Of a DNA stretch of 43,488 nt, positions 1 through 8,109 are shown in pieces. The position numbers and the translations under genes are program-made. The stretch is taken from positions 1 to 43,488 of the forward strand of contig CAZSMU010000014.1 of the NCBI GenBank assembly GCA_964607915.1, written 5' to 3'. The stretch is from JADJPL01 sp964607915. Its GTDB lineage: Bacteria; Bacteroidota; Bacteroidia; Chitinophagales; Saprospiraceae. Within the stretch, counting starts at the first letter, position 1, and each line of letters opens with the position of its first letter. The notes under the pieces are model-generated. The model worked only from the letters and a program-made list of their open reading frames with translations, had not been told where the DNA came from and made no database searches.

Positions 1-27
1 TCCTGTTGTGGCATATAGTTTGACTTA

Positions 28-38
28 CAACAAGTCTA
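28..38. repeat. Right-terminus remnant of the TAGACTTGTTGC repeat family
   Basis: CAACAAGTCTA here is the reverse complement of TAGACTTGTTG, the terminus of the intergenic repeat described at 22917-23079. It lies 28 bases before the htpG start and looks like the end of a copy that is degraded or cut by the window edge. Only eleven bases support it, so chance similarity is possible. Confidence 0.4.
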
Positions 39-66
39 TTGTGGTTTTACTAAAAAACATACAGCA

Positions 67-1923
67 ATGCAAAAAGGCAATATCTCTGTACAGACAGAAA
101 ACATCTTTCCCATCATCAAAAAATTCCTGTATTCAGACCATGAAATCTTTTTGCGGGAATTGGTCTCCAATGCAGTAGATGCCACCACAAAGCTCAAAAC
201 CTTGGCTCTCCGTGGCGAAGCTGCCGTTCCTACCGATGGCCTGCGCGTGGAAGTAATACCGGACAAAGAAGCGAAGACACTTACTATCCAGGATTGCGGA
301 ATCGGTATGACTGAAGAAGAAGTGAAAAAATACCTCAACCAGGTCGCCTTCTCCAGCGCAAGAGAATTTCTAGACAAATACAAAGAGGATGCTACGCTCA
401 TCGGCAACTTTGGCCTGGGTTTCTACTCCGCATTCATGGTCGCCGACCGCGTAGAGGTCAAAACGAAATCCTTCCTGCCTAACAGTGTCGGTGTAACCTG
501 GACTTGCGACGGAAGCCCGGAGTACTCCCTGGAGGAAAATAGCAAATCCGAGCATGGTACAGAAGTAGTACTCCATATCAGCGAGGATAGCCTGGAGTTC
601 CTCGAAACGCAGCGCATTGACGAGCTCCTTACCAAATACTGCAAATTCCTGCCCGTCGAAATACAAAGGGGTACTAAACCTGCGGAGAGTGCAGGGGAGG
701 AAGAAGGCAATACCGCGGAAGTACCCAATATCATCAACAACACAAACCCCGCCTGGAAGAAAAATCCCTCAGAGCTTACAGACGAAGATTACCGCAATTT
801 CTATCGCGAACTCTATCCGTATTCTTTCGAGGAACCTCTCTTCTGGATTCACCTCAATATTGACTATCCGTTTACTCTCAACGGTATCCTCTATTTCCCG
901 CACATCGGCAATAACCTGGAACTTCAGCGCAACAAAATCCAACTGTACTGCAACCAGGTCTATGTAACGGATAATGTGGAAAATATCGTCCCGGAATTTC
1001 TACGGCTGCTCCAAGGGGTCATTGATTCGCCCGATATCCCGCTGAACGTATCGCGCAGCTACCTTCAGGCAGACAGCAACGTGAAAAAAATTACGGGCTA
1101 TATCACCAAAAAGGTCGCAGATAAACTGGAAGAGCTCTTTAAGAAAGACCGGGAGGGCTACGAAACGAAGTGGAAAGACCTGGGGGTTTTCGTCAAATAT
1201 GGGATGTTGTCCGATGAAAAGTTCTACGACCGCGGGATTAAATTCGCCCTCTTCGAAGAAGTAGATGGCGGATACACCCCCGTTGAGGAATATATCGAGA
1301 ATATCAAACCATTGCAGACGAATAAGCAGGAAAGAGTGGTGGTTCTGTACACGCCTTTCCCCGAACAACATTTCACTCAGGTAGCAGCCTGCAAGGAACG
1401 CGGCTTCAGCGTACTCAAATTGGATCAGGTCATTGACAACCACTTTATCCAGCAGTTGGAATACAAACTGGAAAAAGTATCCTTCGTGCGCGTGGATTCA
1501 GATACTCCTGACCATCTTATTGAAAAAGATACCCCACGCGAGTCGGTTTTGAGCGAATCAGATGTCCAAAAAGTAGAAGAGATTTTCAAAAAAGTCGTCC
1601 TGGATAAAGAAGCTTCCGTGCAGACGAAAGCCCTTTCGCCCGACGAACAGCCCGTGCTAATCACCCGATCGGAATTTATGCGCCGTATGAAAGAGATGCA
1701 ATCTATCCAGGGCGGACAGTTTGGCAGTTTCGGGGATATGTACAACGTAGTGGTGAATACCAACCACCATCTGGTAGCCAACCGGCTTCTAAAAATAGAG
1801 GACGAAACAGCAGCCCGGGACCTGGCCGCCTACTTATACCAACTGGCTTTGTTGAACCAGGGAATGCTCAAAGGGGCCGAGCTCGCCGCTTTTACTGCCC
1901 AGAGCTTGAAAATGGTAGAATAG
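67..1923 (+). CDS. htpG: HSP90-family molecular chaperone HtpG
   Basis: ATP-dependent cytoplasmic chaperone that clamps around client proteins as a homodimer. At 618 residues it has the usual bacterial HtpG length. The GHKL ATPase domain occupies roughly residues 1-215, with ELVSNAVDA at 31-39, DCGIGM at 76-81 and GNFGLGFYSAF at 113-123. A middle domain follows to about residue 485, then the C-terminal dimerisation domain. The ATG at 67 matches the family N-terminus (MQKGNISVQTENIF). Position 77 is Cys where most relatives have Asn or Thr; this neighbours the ATP-binding Asp and is a mild oddity. The gene is alone on its strand and converges on the DUF4837 gene. Its TAG stop is the first trinucleotide of an intergenic repeat. 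Confidence 0.97.
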   Translation: MQKGNISVQTENIFPIIKKFLYSDHEIFLRELVSNAVDATTKLKTLALRGEAAVPTDGLRVEVIPDKEAKTLTIQDCGIGMTEEEVKKYLNQVAFSSAREFLDKYKEDATLIGNFGLGFYSAFMVADRVEVKTKSFLPNSVGVTWTCDGSPEYSLEENSKSEHGTEVVLHISEDSLEFLETQRIDELLTKYCKFLPVEIQRGTKPAESAGEEEGNTAEVPNIINNTNPAWKKNPSELTDEDYRNFYRELYPYSFEEPLFWIHLNIDYPFTLNGILYFPHIGNNLELQRNKIQLYCNQVYVTDNVENIVPEFLRLLQGVIDSPDIPLNVSRSYLQADSNVKKITGYITKKVADKLEELFKKDREGYETKWKDLGVFVKYGMLSDEKFYDRGIKFALFEEVDGGYTPVEEYIENIKPLQTNKQERVVVLYTPFPEQHFTQVAACKERGFSVLKLDQVIDNHFIQQLEYKLEKVSFVRVDSDTPDHLIEKDTPRESVLSESDVQKVEEIFKKVVLDKEASVQTKALSPDEQPVLITRSEFMRRMKEMQSIQGGQFGSFGDMYNVVVNTNHHLVANRLLKIEDETAARDLAAYLYQLALLNQGMLKGAELAAFTAQSLKMVE

Positions 1924-1960
1924 ACTTGTTGCGCGGGGGATCTACGCCCGAACAGACCTA
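1921..1960. repeat. Compact 40-bp copy of the TAGACTTGTTGC repeat
   Basis: The left end, TAGACTTGTTGCGCGGGG (1921-1938), is a perfect family terminus and its TAG is the htpG stop. The right end, read on the minus strand from 1960, is TAGGTCTGTTCGGGCG, a degenerate terminus whose TAG is the stop of the convergent DUF4837 gene. The element therefore fills the entire space between two convergent genes. It could serve as a shared transcription terminator. The match at the right end is weak (about 9 of 16 bases). Confidence 0.65.
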
Positions 1961-3046
1961 AAGAATTTTCGCAGTATGCAGGATATGATCCATGTACTGT
2001 ACAAAATTCCGCTTCTCCTCGCCGGGTGCGTGCAAAAAGCCGTCCAGGAAGATCAATTCGTTCTTCACGGGGTTCAAGAGCAGGTAGCTGACAAAGGCAC
2101 CCCCCATGTAGTCGTTCTCAATCTCCCAGATGCCGCGTGCCTCAAGAGCGTACTGGCCATTAAATGTGATGGGCGTGATAAACAGGGGAAGATCCTTGTC
2201 GTTGATTTTCATATAACTTCCCTGGATACGGCTCGATACGTACTTTAGACCAATTGAGTCGCGGATGGCCTTCAAGCCTTCGCGGCTCAATTGTTTTTTA
2301 TCGGTGTATGGCAATTTCCGGAACATGAGGTTGGAACTGGTCTCCGGCGTTTCCTTTCGGAACCAGATTACTTCCCCATCGCTGAGCGCCTGAAAGTAAT
2401 CACCGGGTATCTCGATGTTGATTCCAATTTTATCCCGTACTTCCTGCTCGAGTTTGGGGTTGCGCTTGGTGAGATAGACCGTGGCATCTATCTTGAACTT
2501 GTCGTGGTCATAGACCCTCCGGATAATACCCGGTGCATTTTTTTTGAGGTTTTGCAAAAGTTCCTCCCGGTTTTGTGCAAATTGTAGGATTAGCATCTGG
2601 TCCCGCGCCCACTTGTCTTTTCCAATGACGATATTGTTTGCGGGATTGCGACGTACCTCTTCAATAGATGCCTCTCCCGCCAACTGCACCATCATCTTAG
2701 TAGTAGCCGACTCCGGGTCGCTCAGGTCACCGAGCAGCAGATAGGTGCGAAACTGCTTGCGCAAAGGATCCGCTGTTAAGTCGGCAGGCTTCAGAAAGCG
2801 GAGGTCGAGCATGGGCTCCGGCTGGGGAAGAATGGGGAAAGAAGAAGCATAATAGAACAGAATGCTGTCTGTAATGGGACTTTCCAGTACATTCTCATCG
2901 CCTATGATGGCCAGCATGTTGATGTCACCAAACGCATACGGGAGCGTTTTCATGTTTTCCATCATCTCGCCGGTACAACTCAGTTGGGAGACGAACACTG
3001 ACAAGAACACAAAGTTCCGGAACGATTTGGACAGGGACGAACACAT
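1958..3046 (-). CDS. DUF4837 family lipoprotein
   Basis: A 362-residue protein of the DUF4837 family, found in Bacteroidota and of unknown function. I place the start at the ATG at 3044-3046, because from there the N-terminus (MCSSLSKSFRNFVFLSVFVS, then QLSC) is a lipoprotein signal peptide with an LSC lipobox. The open frame continues upstream to 3148, but that part has no signal character. The mature protein is probably anchored in the inner or outer membrane facing the periplasm. No catalytic motif is recognisable. Its TAG stop lies in the compact repeat shared with htpG. The MoxR gene is upstream on the same strand but 140 bases away, so co-transcription is possible but not shown. Confidence 0.85.
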   Translation of the reverse strand: MCSSLSKSFRNFVFLSVFVSQLSCTGEMMENMKTLPYAFGDINMLAIIGDENVLESPITDSILFYYASSFPILPQPEPMLDLRFLKPADLTADPLRKQFRTYLLLGDLSDPESATTKMMVQLAGEASIEEVRRNPANNIVIGKDKWARDQMLILQFAQNREELLQNLKKNAPGIIRRVYDHDKFKIDATVYLTKRNPKLEQEVRDKIGINIEIPGDYFQALSDGEVIWFRKETPETSSNLMFRKLPYTDKKQLSREGLKAIRDSIGLKYVSSRIQGSYMKINDKDLPLFITPITFNGQYALEARGIWEIENDYMGGAFVSYLLLNPVKNELIFLDGFLHAPGEEKRNFVQYMDHILHTAKIL

Positions 3047-3074
3047 AGCGTTAGATTTTCTATTTGGATGGATT

Positions 3075-3092
3075 CCCATCGCAACACGTCTA
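3075..3092 (-). repeat. Half copy of the TAGACTTGTTGC repeat
   Basis: On the minus strand this reads TAGACGTGTTGCGATGGG, 16 of 18 bases identical to the family terminus TAGACTTGTTGCGAGGGG. Immediately beyond it, from 3094 on the plus strand, TAGACCTGCTGTAGAG is a weaker inverted match, as in the back-to-back arrangement at 4358-4402. It lies in the gap between the MoxR gene and the DUF4837 gene. Confidence 0.5.
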
Positions 3093-3186
3093 ATAGACCT
3101 GCTGTAGAGATGCAATACACGTCCCGTTTGGCGTATGACGGCTACCAAACAAGACCAACCATTCCCTTTGCCATAAGTTTATCCAA

Positions 3187-4149
3187 TCACAAGAGCCCCT
3201 GAATGAGCTGTAATTCGGATATTCCTTCAGCTTCAGCTTTGTAGTTGCGCACAATGCGGTGGCGCAACACATAGTGGGCAATCGCTTTTACATCTTCGAT
3301 GTCGGGAGAATATTTTCCCTGAAATACAGCATGGCACTTTGCCCCCAACACCAGGAACTGCGAAGCGCGGGGCCCCGCACCCCAAGCCAGGTAATTATTG
3401 ACCTGAGGGGTCGCCATAGCCGTGTTAGGTCTCGTCTTGGCAGCCAACGCAACGGCATAGCGCAACACGTTCTCTGCAATGGGTATTTTCAGGATGAGAT
3501 TTTGAAAATAGAGAATTTGCTCGGCGGTTACGACGTGCTTCAACTCGCGTTTTTTGATAGCGGTCGTATCGCGCACGATGCTCAATTCCTCTTCATAGCT
3601 CGGGTAGTCGAGCGGAATATTGAACATGAAGCGGTCGAGCTGTGCCTCCGGCAAAGGATAAGTGCCTTCCTGCTCAATTGGGTTCTGCGTGGCCAATACG
3701 AAGAAAGGACTGGGCAATACATGCCGCACCCCGCTCACCGTAACGGAGCGCTCCTGCATGGCTTCGAGCAGGGCAGCCTGTGTTTTGGGCGGGGTACGGT
3801 TGATTTCATCAGCGAGGACGATATTGGCAAAAAGAGGACCGCGGTTAAAACGGAAGTGGCGTTCCTCGTCGAGGATTTCAGAACCAGTGATGTCGGAGGG
3901 CATCAAATCCGGGGTGAACTGTATGCGCTTGAATTCGAGATCCAATACCTCGGCAATCGTACTGACTAAAAGGGTCTTGGCCAAACCGGGAACACCGACC
4001 AGCAAACTGTGCCCGTTGCTGAACAAAGCTATGATAACGCCTTTGACAACGTCTTCTTGCCCGACAATGACTTTTCCTATCTCGGTCTTGAGATCCCTGT
4101 AGGACTGTGCCAGGGCATCCACCGCTTCTACATCGGATTTGTATTGCAT
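3187..4149 (-). CDS. MoxR-family AAA+ ATPase
   Basis: A 320-residue AAA+ ATPase of the MoxR group, which generally acts as a chaperone or metal-insertion ATPase for VWA-domain and membrane partners. It has Walker A GVPGLAKT at 52-59 and Walker B VLADEINR at 111-118, followed by the typical PPKTQAALLEAMQE stretch. The sensor 1 region reads VLATQNPIEQEG. Length and ATG start are normal. MoxR genes are often followed by DUF58 and VWA genes. Here the downstream neighbour is a DUF4837 gene, so the partner is not in this window. The upstream region holds two repeat copies rather than a gene, so it probably has its own promoter. Confidence 0.93.
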   Translation of the reverse strand: MQYKSDVEAVDALAQSYRDLKTEIGKVIVGQEDVVKGVIIALFSNGHSLLVGVPGLAKTLLVSTIAEVLDLEFKRIQFTPDLMPSDITGSEILDEERHFRFNRGPLFANIVLADEINRTPPKTQAALLEAMQERSVTVSGVRHVLPSPFFVLATQNPIEQEGTYPLPEAQLDRFMFNIPLDYPSYEEELSIVRDTTAIKKRELKHVVTAEQILYFQNLILKIPIAENVLRYAVALAAKTRPNTAMATPQVNNYLAWGAGPRASQFLVLGAKCHAVFQGKYSPDIEDVKAIAHYVLRHRIVRNYKAEAEGISELQLIQGLL

Positions 4150-4263
4150 GTTTTTTGTCTTGATAAGTTGGGTTTGCCCGTTTTGTGTAACGGGCGTTCA
4201 AAAATAGAAAATTATACGATGATTTTGGGGTTCCTGCCTGGTTTTGCTTTTTGAAAGGGTTAA

Positions 4264-4358
4264 AGACTTGTTGCGGGGAAATGGTCGGGGCGGCAAAAAG
4301 GCCTTTTTTGCCCACATTGCCCTCTTTTTCCTCTTCCCTGACCCCTCGTAACAAGTCC
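4264..4358. repeat. TAGACTTGTTGC repeat, medium copy
   Basis: Terminal inverted repeats are AGACTTGTTGCGGGG on the left (4264-4278) and CCCCTCGTAACAAGTC on the right (4342-4357). The reverse complement of the right end is GACTTGTTACGAGGGG. Between them AAAAAGGCCTTTTTTGCC forms an internal palindrome, so the element would fold into one hairpin of about 95 bases. Confidence 0.7.
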
Positions 4359-4401
4359 GCTTTTTAAAACGAAGGTCTGGCCTTTTCGGTTCATGGAAAA
4401 A

Positions 4402-4478
4402 TAGACTTACTGCGAGGGGTCAGGGAAGAGGAAAGGCCCTTTGTAGCGCCTCGATAATCCTTCTCGCAATCGGTCTGA
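4402..4478. repeat. TAGACTTGTTGC repeat, degenerate copy abutting the dipeptidase gene
   Basis: The left end is TAGACTTACTGCGAGGGG (4402-4419). The right end, read on the minus strand, is AGACCGATTGCGAG, starting two bases after the TAA stop of the dipeptidase gene. The stretch GAGGGGTCAGGGAAGAGGAAA is the inverse of the right arm of the copy at 4264-4358, so the two copies could also pair with each other. Confidence 0.6.
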
Positions 4479-5165
4479 TTACGGGCACTCCCAAACCATA
4501 CTCGAAATGGGATAAGAAGCCCGGGTATAGGAAAAATGCCACCATTCCGTACGAGTGGTCCGAAACCCGTGGGTAGTCATCAAATCCTGAAGTATCTTTC
4601 GGTTGGCCCGAACGGTAGGGGTCATACCAGCGTAGTCAATGTAGGCTTCTACACCAAAGAAATCGTATGGTGTGCCCATGTCCAGCTCTTTTCCCTTGCT
4701 GTCTACAATGGTCAAGTCAACAGCCGAACCTCGATTGTGCATGGAGCCCTTGCGCGGATCGGCTACGTATCGCGGGTCGGGTACTTTTTTCCACAAAGCC
4801 CACTGGGCAGGATGCGGACGGTAACAGTCGAACAGCTTTAATCGGTAGCCTTTTTTCCGAAGCGCCCGATGCACCTCGAGTAAGGCTTCGGCCACAGCCG
4901 GCCTTAGATAGCATTTCGGACAGTCGTATATTTTTTCCCCCACAAAATTTTGAGTGCTTGCATACCGGATATCCAGTACTACAGTGGGATCCATTCGGCT
5001 AAGCTCTTTCCATTGGCTGCTGTCCATTCTTGATCCGGATAATTGCAGAGTAGGGCCAATGCACTTTTTGGGAATGGACGCATTTCCAAATAATAGTATG
5101 ATCAATAGTCCTGACAGAAGAAAATAAAGGGGAAAAACGAGTTTTTTATAATATAAAAAATTCAT
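4479..5165 (-). CDS. D-alanyl-D-alanine dipeptidase, VanX/DdpX-like
   Basis: Zinc-dependent M15-type peptidase predicted to hydrolyse D-Ala-D-Ala, probably for peptidoglycan dipeptide salvage. HNRGSAVDL supplies the usual His and Asp zinc ligands and EWWHFSY near the C-terminus supplies the catalytic Glu and the last His. FDCYRPHPAQ is also typical. I start it at the ATG at 5163-5165, giving 228 residues beginning MNFLYYKKLVFPLYF with a hydrophobic signal or anchor segment. The frame is open to 5252 but that part adds a basic extension before the anchor. A single chromosomal gene like this is not in itself evidence for vancomycin resistance, since vanA/vanH partners are absent. Confidence 0.88.
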   Translation of the reverse strand: MNFLYYKKLVFPLYFLLSGLLIILLFGNASIPKKCIGPTLQLSGSRMDSSQWKELSRMDPTVVLDIRYASTQNFVGEKIYDCPKCYLRPAVAEALLEVHRALRKKGYRLKLFDCYRPHPAQWALWKKVPDPRYVADPRKGSMHNRGSAVDLTIVDSKGKELDMGTPYDFFGVEAYIDYAGMTPTVRANRKILQDLMTTHGFRTTRTEWWHFSYTRASYPISSMVWECP

Positions 5166-5200
5166 AATCAAATTTTTATGTTTTTTAATCCAAAGGCCTT

Positions 5201-5208
5201 TAACTTTG
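5201..5208 (+). promoter_or_regulatory. Possible Bacteroidota -7 element TAACTTTG
   Basis: TAACTTTG matches the phylum's TAnnTTTG -7 consensus and lies 73 bases before the ATG of the GT39 gene. The expected TTG around -33 is not clear; only a T-rich stretch is present there. Confidence 0.4.
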
Positions 5209-5281
5209 TAAAAACGGGTAGGAACCACTTTTTTGGAGATATAAAACTGCAAAAGTAAGGTAAGGGTTAATTTGGATTCTC

Positions 5282-6877
5282 ATGCGCACCATACTTAAAA
5301 AAAACGGGATTTTCCTGATGGCGCTGTGCCTGTTATTTCCAGCGCTGCTCATCAATCTGGGCACCATGACTTTCATTGATGACGAAGCGATTCGGGCTTT
5401 GGTAGCCCTGGAGATGAAGCTCTCGGGGAACTATATTACCCCTACTCTGCACGGAGCCTTTTATTACAACAAGCCACCATTGTTCAACTGGGTATTGTTG
5501 GTTTTTTTTGAGGTTTCCGGAAAATTTGACGAGATGACCGCGCGAATGCCTACCGTATTGGCCCTGCTGGGATATGCGTTCATCGTCTTCCGGGTTTTTC
5601 GCAGGTATTACGGGGTTAAAACAGGCTTTCTGGTAGCGTTCATGACGATTACCTGCGGACGTATCTTGTTCTGGGATTCCATGCTGGCGTTGATTGATAT
5701 TTTATTCAGCGGGTTGATTTTCTCCTTGTTCCTCATCACCTTCCAGTATTCATCCCGGGAAAAATGGGGAGCTTTATTTCTGGGGACGTATGCGCTTACT
5801 GCGGTGGCGTTTCTTTTAAAGGGGCTGCCTGCCCTCGTTTTTCAGGGTATCACTCTGGTAGTAGCATTGAGCTGGCAGGGCCGGTTCCGACGCTTGTTTT
5901 CCTGGGCACACGTTGCGGGAGTATTGCTGTTTATAGCGGTAGTGGGAACCTATTATGCACTATATGCGCAGTATAACGGCCTGGATATTGTCTTTGAGAC
6001 GCTGTTCCGAGAGTCTTCGAAGCGTACGGTGGCTGTGCACGGTATATGGAAGACGATTCGTCATGTGGGCACGTTTCCAGTGGAAATGTTATATCATTTT
6101 TTCCCCTGGTCCTTTCTGATTTTCTATTCCTTTGACCGGAATTTTTTGGATTGGCTGCGAAAAGATCGGTTTCTGTACTTTTTAACCGTGGTATTCCTTG
6201 CAAATGTGTCTGTTTACTGGATATCTCCCGGGGTTTTTCCCCGTTATTTATTGATGTTCCCCCCATTAGTATTTGGGATTGGTATCCGGCTCCATGAATG
6301 GCATGGAGAGCGACAGACCAGGCTGTTTCGGGCGATGCATATTTTTTTCCTAATCCTGTTGCTCGCAATAGCTCTGGTATCCTGGGCACCTTTGTTTTTG
6401 GAACGGCTGGACGGAACTGCCCACCGCATGGAAAAAACCCTGTTTCTGGGGATAGCTATGCTCGCTGTCCTGTATTTTTGGGCACGTAGTAAAAAAACGC
6501 GAGTCCCTGCCCTTGTGCTGGCTTTATTATTGGCGCGCATTGGTTTTGACTGGTTTGTAATTCCCGATCGCAATGCACACGACTTCGGGAATCTATGCCG
6601 GGTATCCTCTAAAACGGCAGGTACAAAATGGAGGGAAAAAGAACTGTTGGTGTACAGGGAAACGGATATGCAGCCTACCAACTCGTTCTACCTGACCGTA
6701 GCCCGGGGAAAAATTATCCGGAGAGCCTCAGATCCTGTTGATAAAAATGCGGGGTACATCATAGAAGGAAAAGCATACCCCCGGGTGTCTTACACCAGAG
6801 TAGATTCTATTTTAGTACGCCACGGAAGGCGCACTTTTGATATCGGTATGTTGGTACAGGATGGTATCCGCAGATAG
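5282..6877 (+). CDS. GT39/ArnT-like integral membrane glycosyltransferase
   Basis: A 531-residue polytopic membrane protein of the GT-C superfamily (GT39, PMT/ArnT-like). Such enzymes move a sugar from a polyprenyl-phosphate donor to lipid A, protein or another acceptor on the periplasmic side. The first extracytoplasmic loop contains DDEA at 33-36, the acidic motif that is catalytic in the family, and NKPPLFNW follows as in ArnT relatives. About ten to twelve hydrophobic segments are visible up to roughly residue 430, then a soluble C-terminal tail. The next gene is a GT2 enzyme of the type that makes polyprenyl-phosphate sugars, so donor synthesis and transfer are probably paired. The acceptor cannot be named from sequence. 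Confidence 0.85.
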   Translation: MRTILKKNGIFLMALCLLFPALLINLGTMTFIDDEAIRALVALEMKLSGNYITPTLHGAFYYNKPPLFNWVLLVFFEVSGKFDEMTARMPTVLALLGYAFIVFRVFRRYYGVKTGFLVAFMTITCGRILFWDSMLALIDILFSGLIFSLFLITFQYSSREKWGALFLGTYALTAVAFLLKGLPALVFQGITLVVALSWQGRFRRLFSWAHVAGVLLFIAVVGTYYALYAQYNGLDIVFETLFRESSKRTVAVHGIWKTIRHVGTFPVEMLYHFFPWSFLIFYSFDRNFLDWLRKDRFLYFLTVVFLANVSVYWISPGVFPRYLLMFPPLVFGIGIRLHEWHGERQTRLFRAMHIFFLILLLAIALVSWAPLFLERLDGTAHRMEKTLFLGIAMLAVLYFWARSKKTRVPALVLALLLARIGFDWFVIPDRNAHDFGNLCRVSSKTAGTKWREKELLVYRETDMQPTNSFYLTVARGKIIRRASDPVDKNAGYIIEGKAYPRVSYTRVDSILVRHGRRTFDIGMLVQDGIRR

Positions 6878-7076
6878 TCCTTGAACAGTTATAGAGGTTT
6901 TAAAGGGCGTATATCCATTTGAAAAATATCCGAGAAGTAGATCATGGCTGCGACCTTCTGAATTCCACCCAATTTTAAACGCGATACCCCTGGGCTATAT
7001 CCCTGAAAAAAGGTAGAAAATGGCAAAAAATGAACCATTTTTGACCCGGCTAAGAAATTCCCGAACACATTCTTGT

Positions 7077-8066
7077 ATGAATACAGCGAATATTGACCCA
7101 TCAGGGCCTTCTTCCCTGAAGTTATCGGTGGTGGTCACCGTGTATAATGAAGAAGAAAACGTAGTTCCTTTGGTACAGCGAATTAGCGCCGCGCTGGAGG
7201 GATATGCCTACGAATTGATTTATGTGGACGATGGTTCTACGGATGGGACCCTTTCCGTACTCAAGTCTTTGTCGCATCCTGCTCTGAAAATAGTGGAGTT
7301 CAAGAAAAACTATGGACAAAGCCTTGCGCTCATGGCCGGTATTGACCAGGCGGAAGGAATCTACATCGCTACCATGGATGGCGACCTACAGAACGATCCA
7401 CGCGATATCCCGTCTATGCTCCATCTGGCGGAGTCTGAAGGATGGGATATGGTGGCAGGCAACCGCGCTAATCGCCAGGATGGTTTTTTTCTGCGCAAGC
7501 TGCCAAGCAGGATTGCCAACTATATTATCCGCACGAGTTCCGGGGTACATCTGAAAGACTATGGCTGTGCACTTAAAGTACTGCGGGCCGATTTGGCGAA
7601 AGACCTGGGGCTGTATGGTGAACTACACCGCTTCATCCCGGTTTTGGCAAAGCTGGAAGGAGGTAAAATCACGCAGGTGGACGTGGCGCACCACGCGCGT
7701 CAGTTTGGGAAATCGAAGTACGGAATCAGCCGTACCCTCAAAGTGGTCAGCGATTTGCTGCTGATGTTATTTTTTAAGAAATATATGCAAAAACCCATGC
7801 ATCTGTTTGGTAATACTGGTCTTTTCCTCCTTGGGCTTGGCATAGCCATTAACCTCTATTTGTTGGCCGTCAAATTATCGGGTCAGGATATCTGGGGTCG
7901 GCCCTTGCTCTTGTTGGGTATGATTTTGTTGATCGCCGGTATTCAATTTATTACGATAGGGATTACAGTAGAAATCCAAATGCGTACGTATTTTGAGTCG
8001 CAGAAGAAAAAACCCTATAAAATCCGGAATATAATTCGGCCGGCTGCTACGAGGGTTCCCGAATGA
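7077..8066 (+). CDS. GT2 polyprenyl-phosphate glycosyltransferase, ArnC/DPM1/GtrB-like
   Basis: Predicted to attach a nucleotide-activated sugar to undecaprenyl phosphate on the cytoplasmic face. The GT-A domain begins LKLSVVVTVYNEEENV and contains YVDDGSTDGT and MDGDLQNDP (metal-binding DxD region), then GNRANRQD and GCALKVLRAD. Two C-terminal membrane segments follow (HLFGNTGLFLLGLGIAI and PLLLLGMILLIAGIQFI), the GtrB/ArnC arrangement. I prefer the ATG at 7077, giving 329 residues. The open frame starts at 7020, but its first 19 residues are polar and not family-like. It is 199 bases after the GT39 gene on the same strand and probably supplies its donor. Confidence 0.9.
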   Translation: MNTANIDPSGPSSLKLSVVVTVYNEEENVVPLVQRISAALEGYAYELIYVDDGSTDGTLSVLKSLSHPALKIVEFKKNYGQSLALMAGIDQAEGIYIATMDGDLQNDPRDIPSMLHLAESEGWDMVAGNRANRQDGFFLRKLPSRIANYIIRTSSGVHLKDYGCALKVLRADLAKDLGLYGELHRFIPVLAKLEGGKITQVDVAHHARQFGKSKYGISRTLKVVSDLLLMLFFKKYMQKPMHLFGNTGLFLLGLGIAINLYLLAVKLSGQDIWGRPLLLLGMILLIAGIQFITIGITVEIQMRTYFESQKKKPYKIRNIIRPAATRVPE

Positions 8067-8109
8067 GGGGTCATTGCCACTGGTCTGATACACCTACAAT
8101 CCTGAAATT

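Larger units (their letters stand above)
4150..4478. other. Gene-free interval between the dipeptidase and MoxR genes
   Basis: This 329-base gap contains no credible coding frame. It holds two adjacent copies of the intergenic repeat (4264-4358 and 4402-4478) and, nearer to the MoxR start, an AT-rich stretch around 4196-4260 that could carry the MoxR promoter. I could not pick out a confident TAnnTTTG element there. Confidence 0.6.

Noticed and set aside
4479..5165. VanX-like gene as a glycopeptide-resistance cassette
   Set aside because: No vanA or vanH ligase/dehydrogenase or VanRS regulators are near; single dipeptidases of this type are common housekeeping genes.
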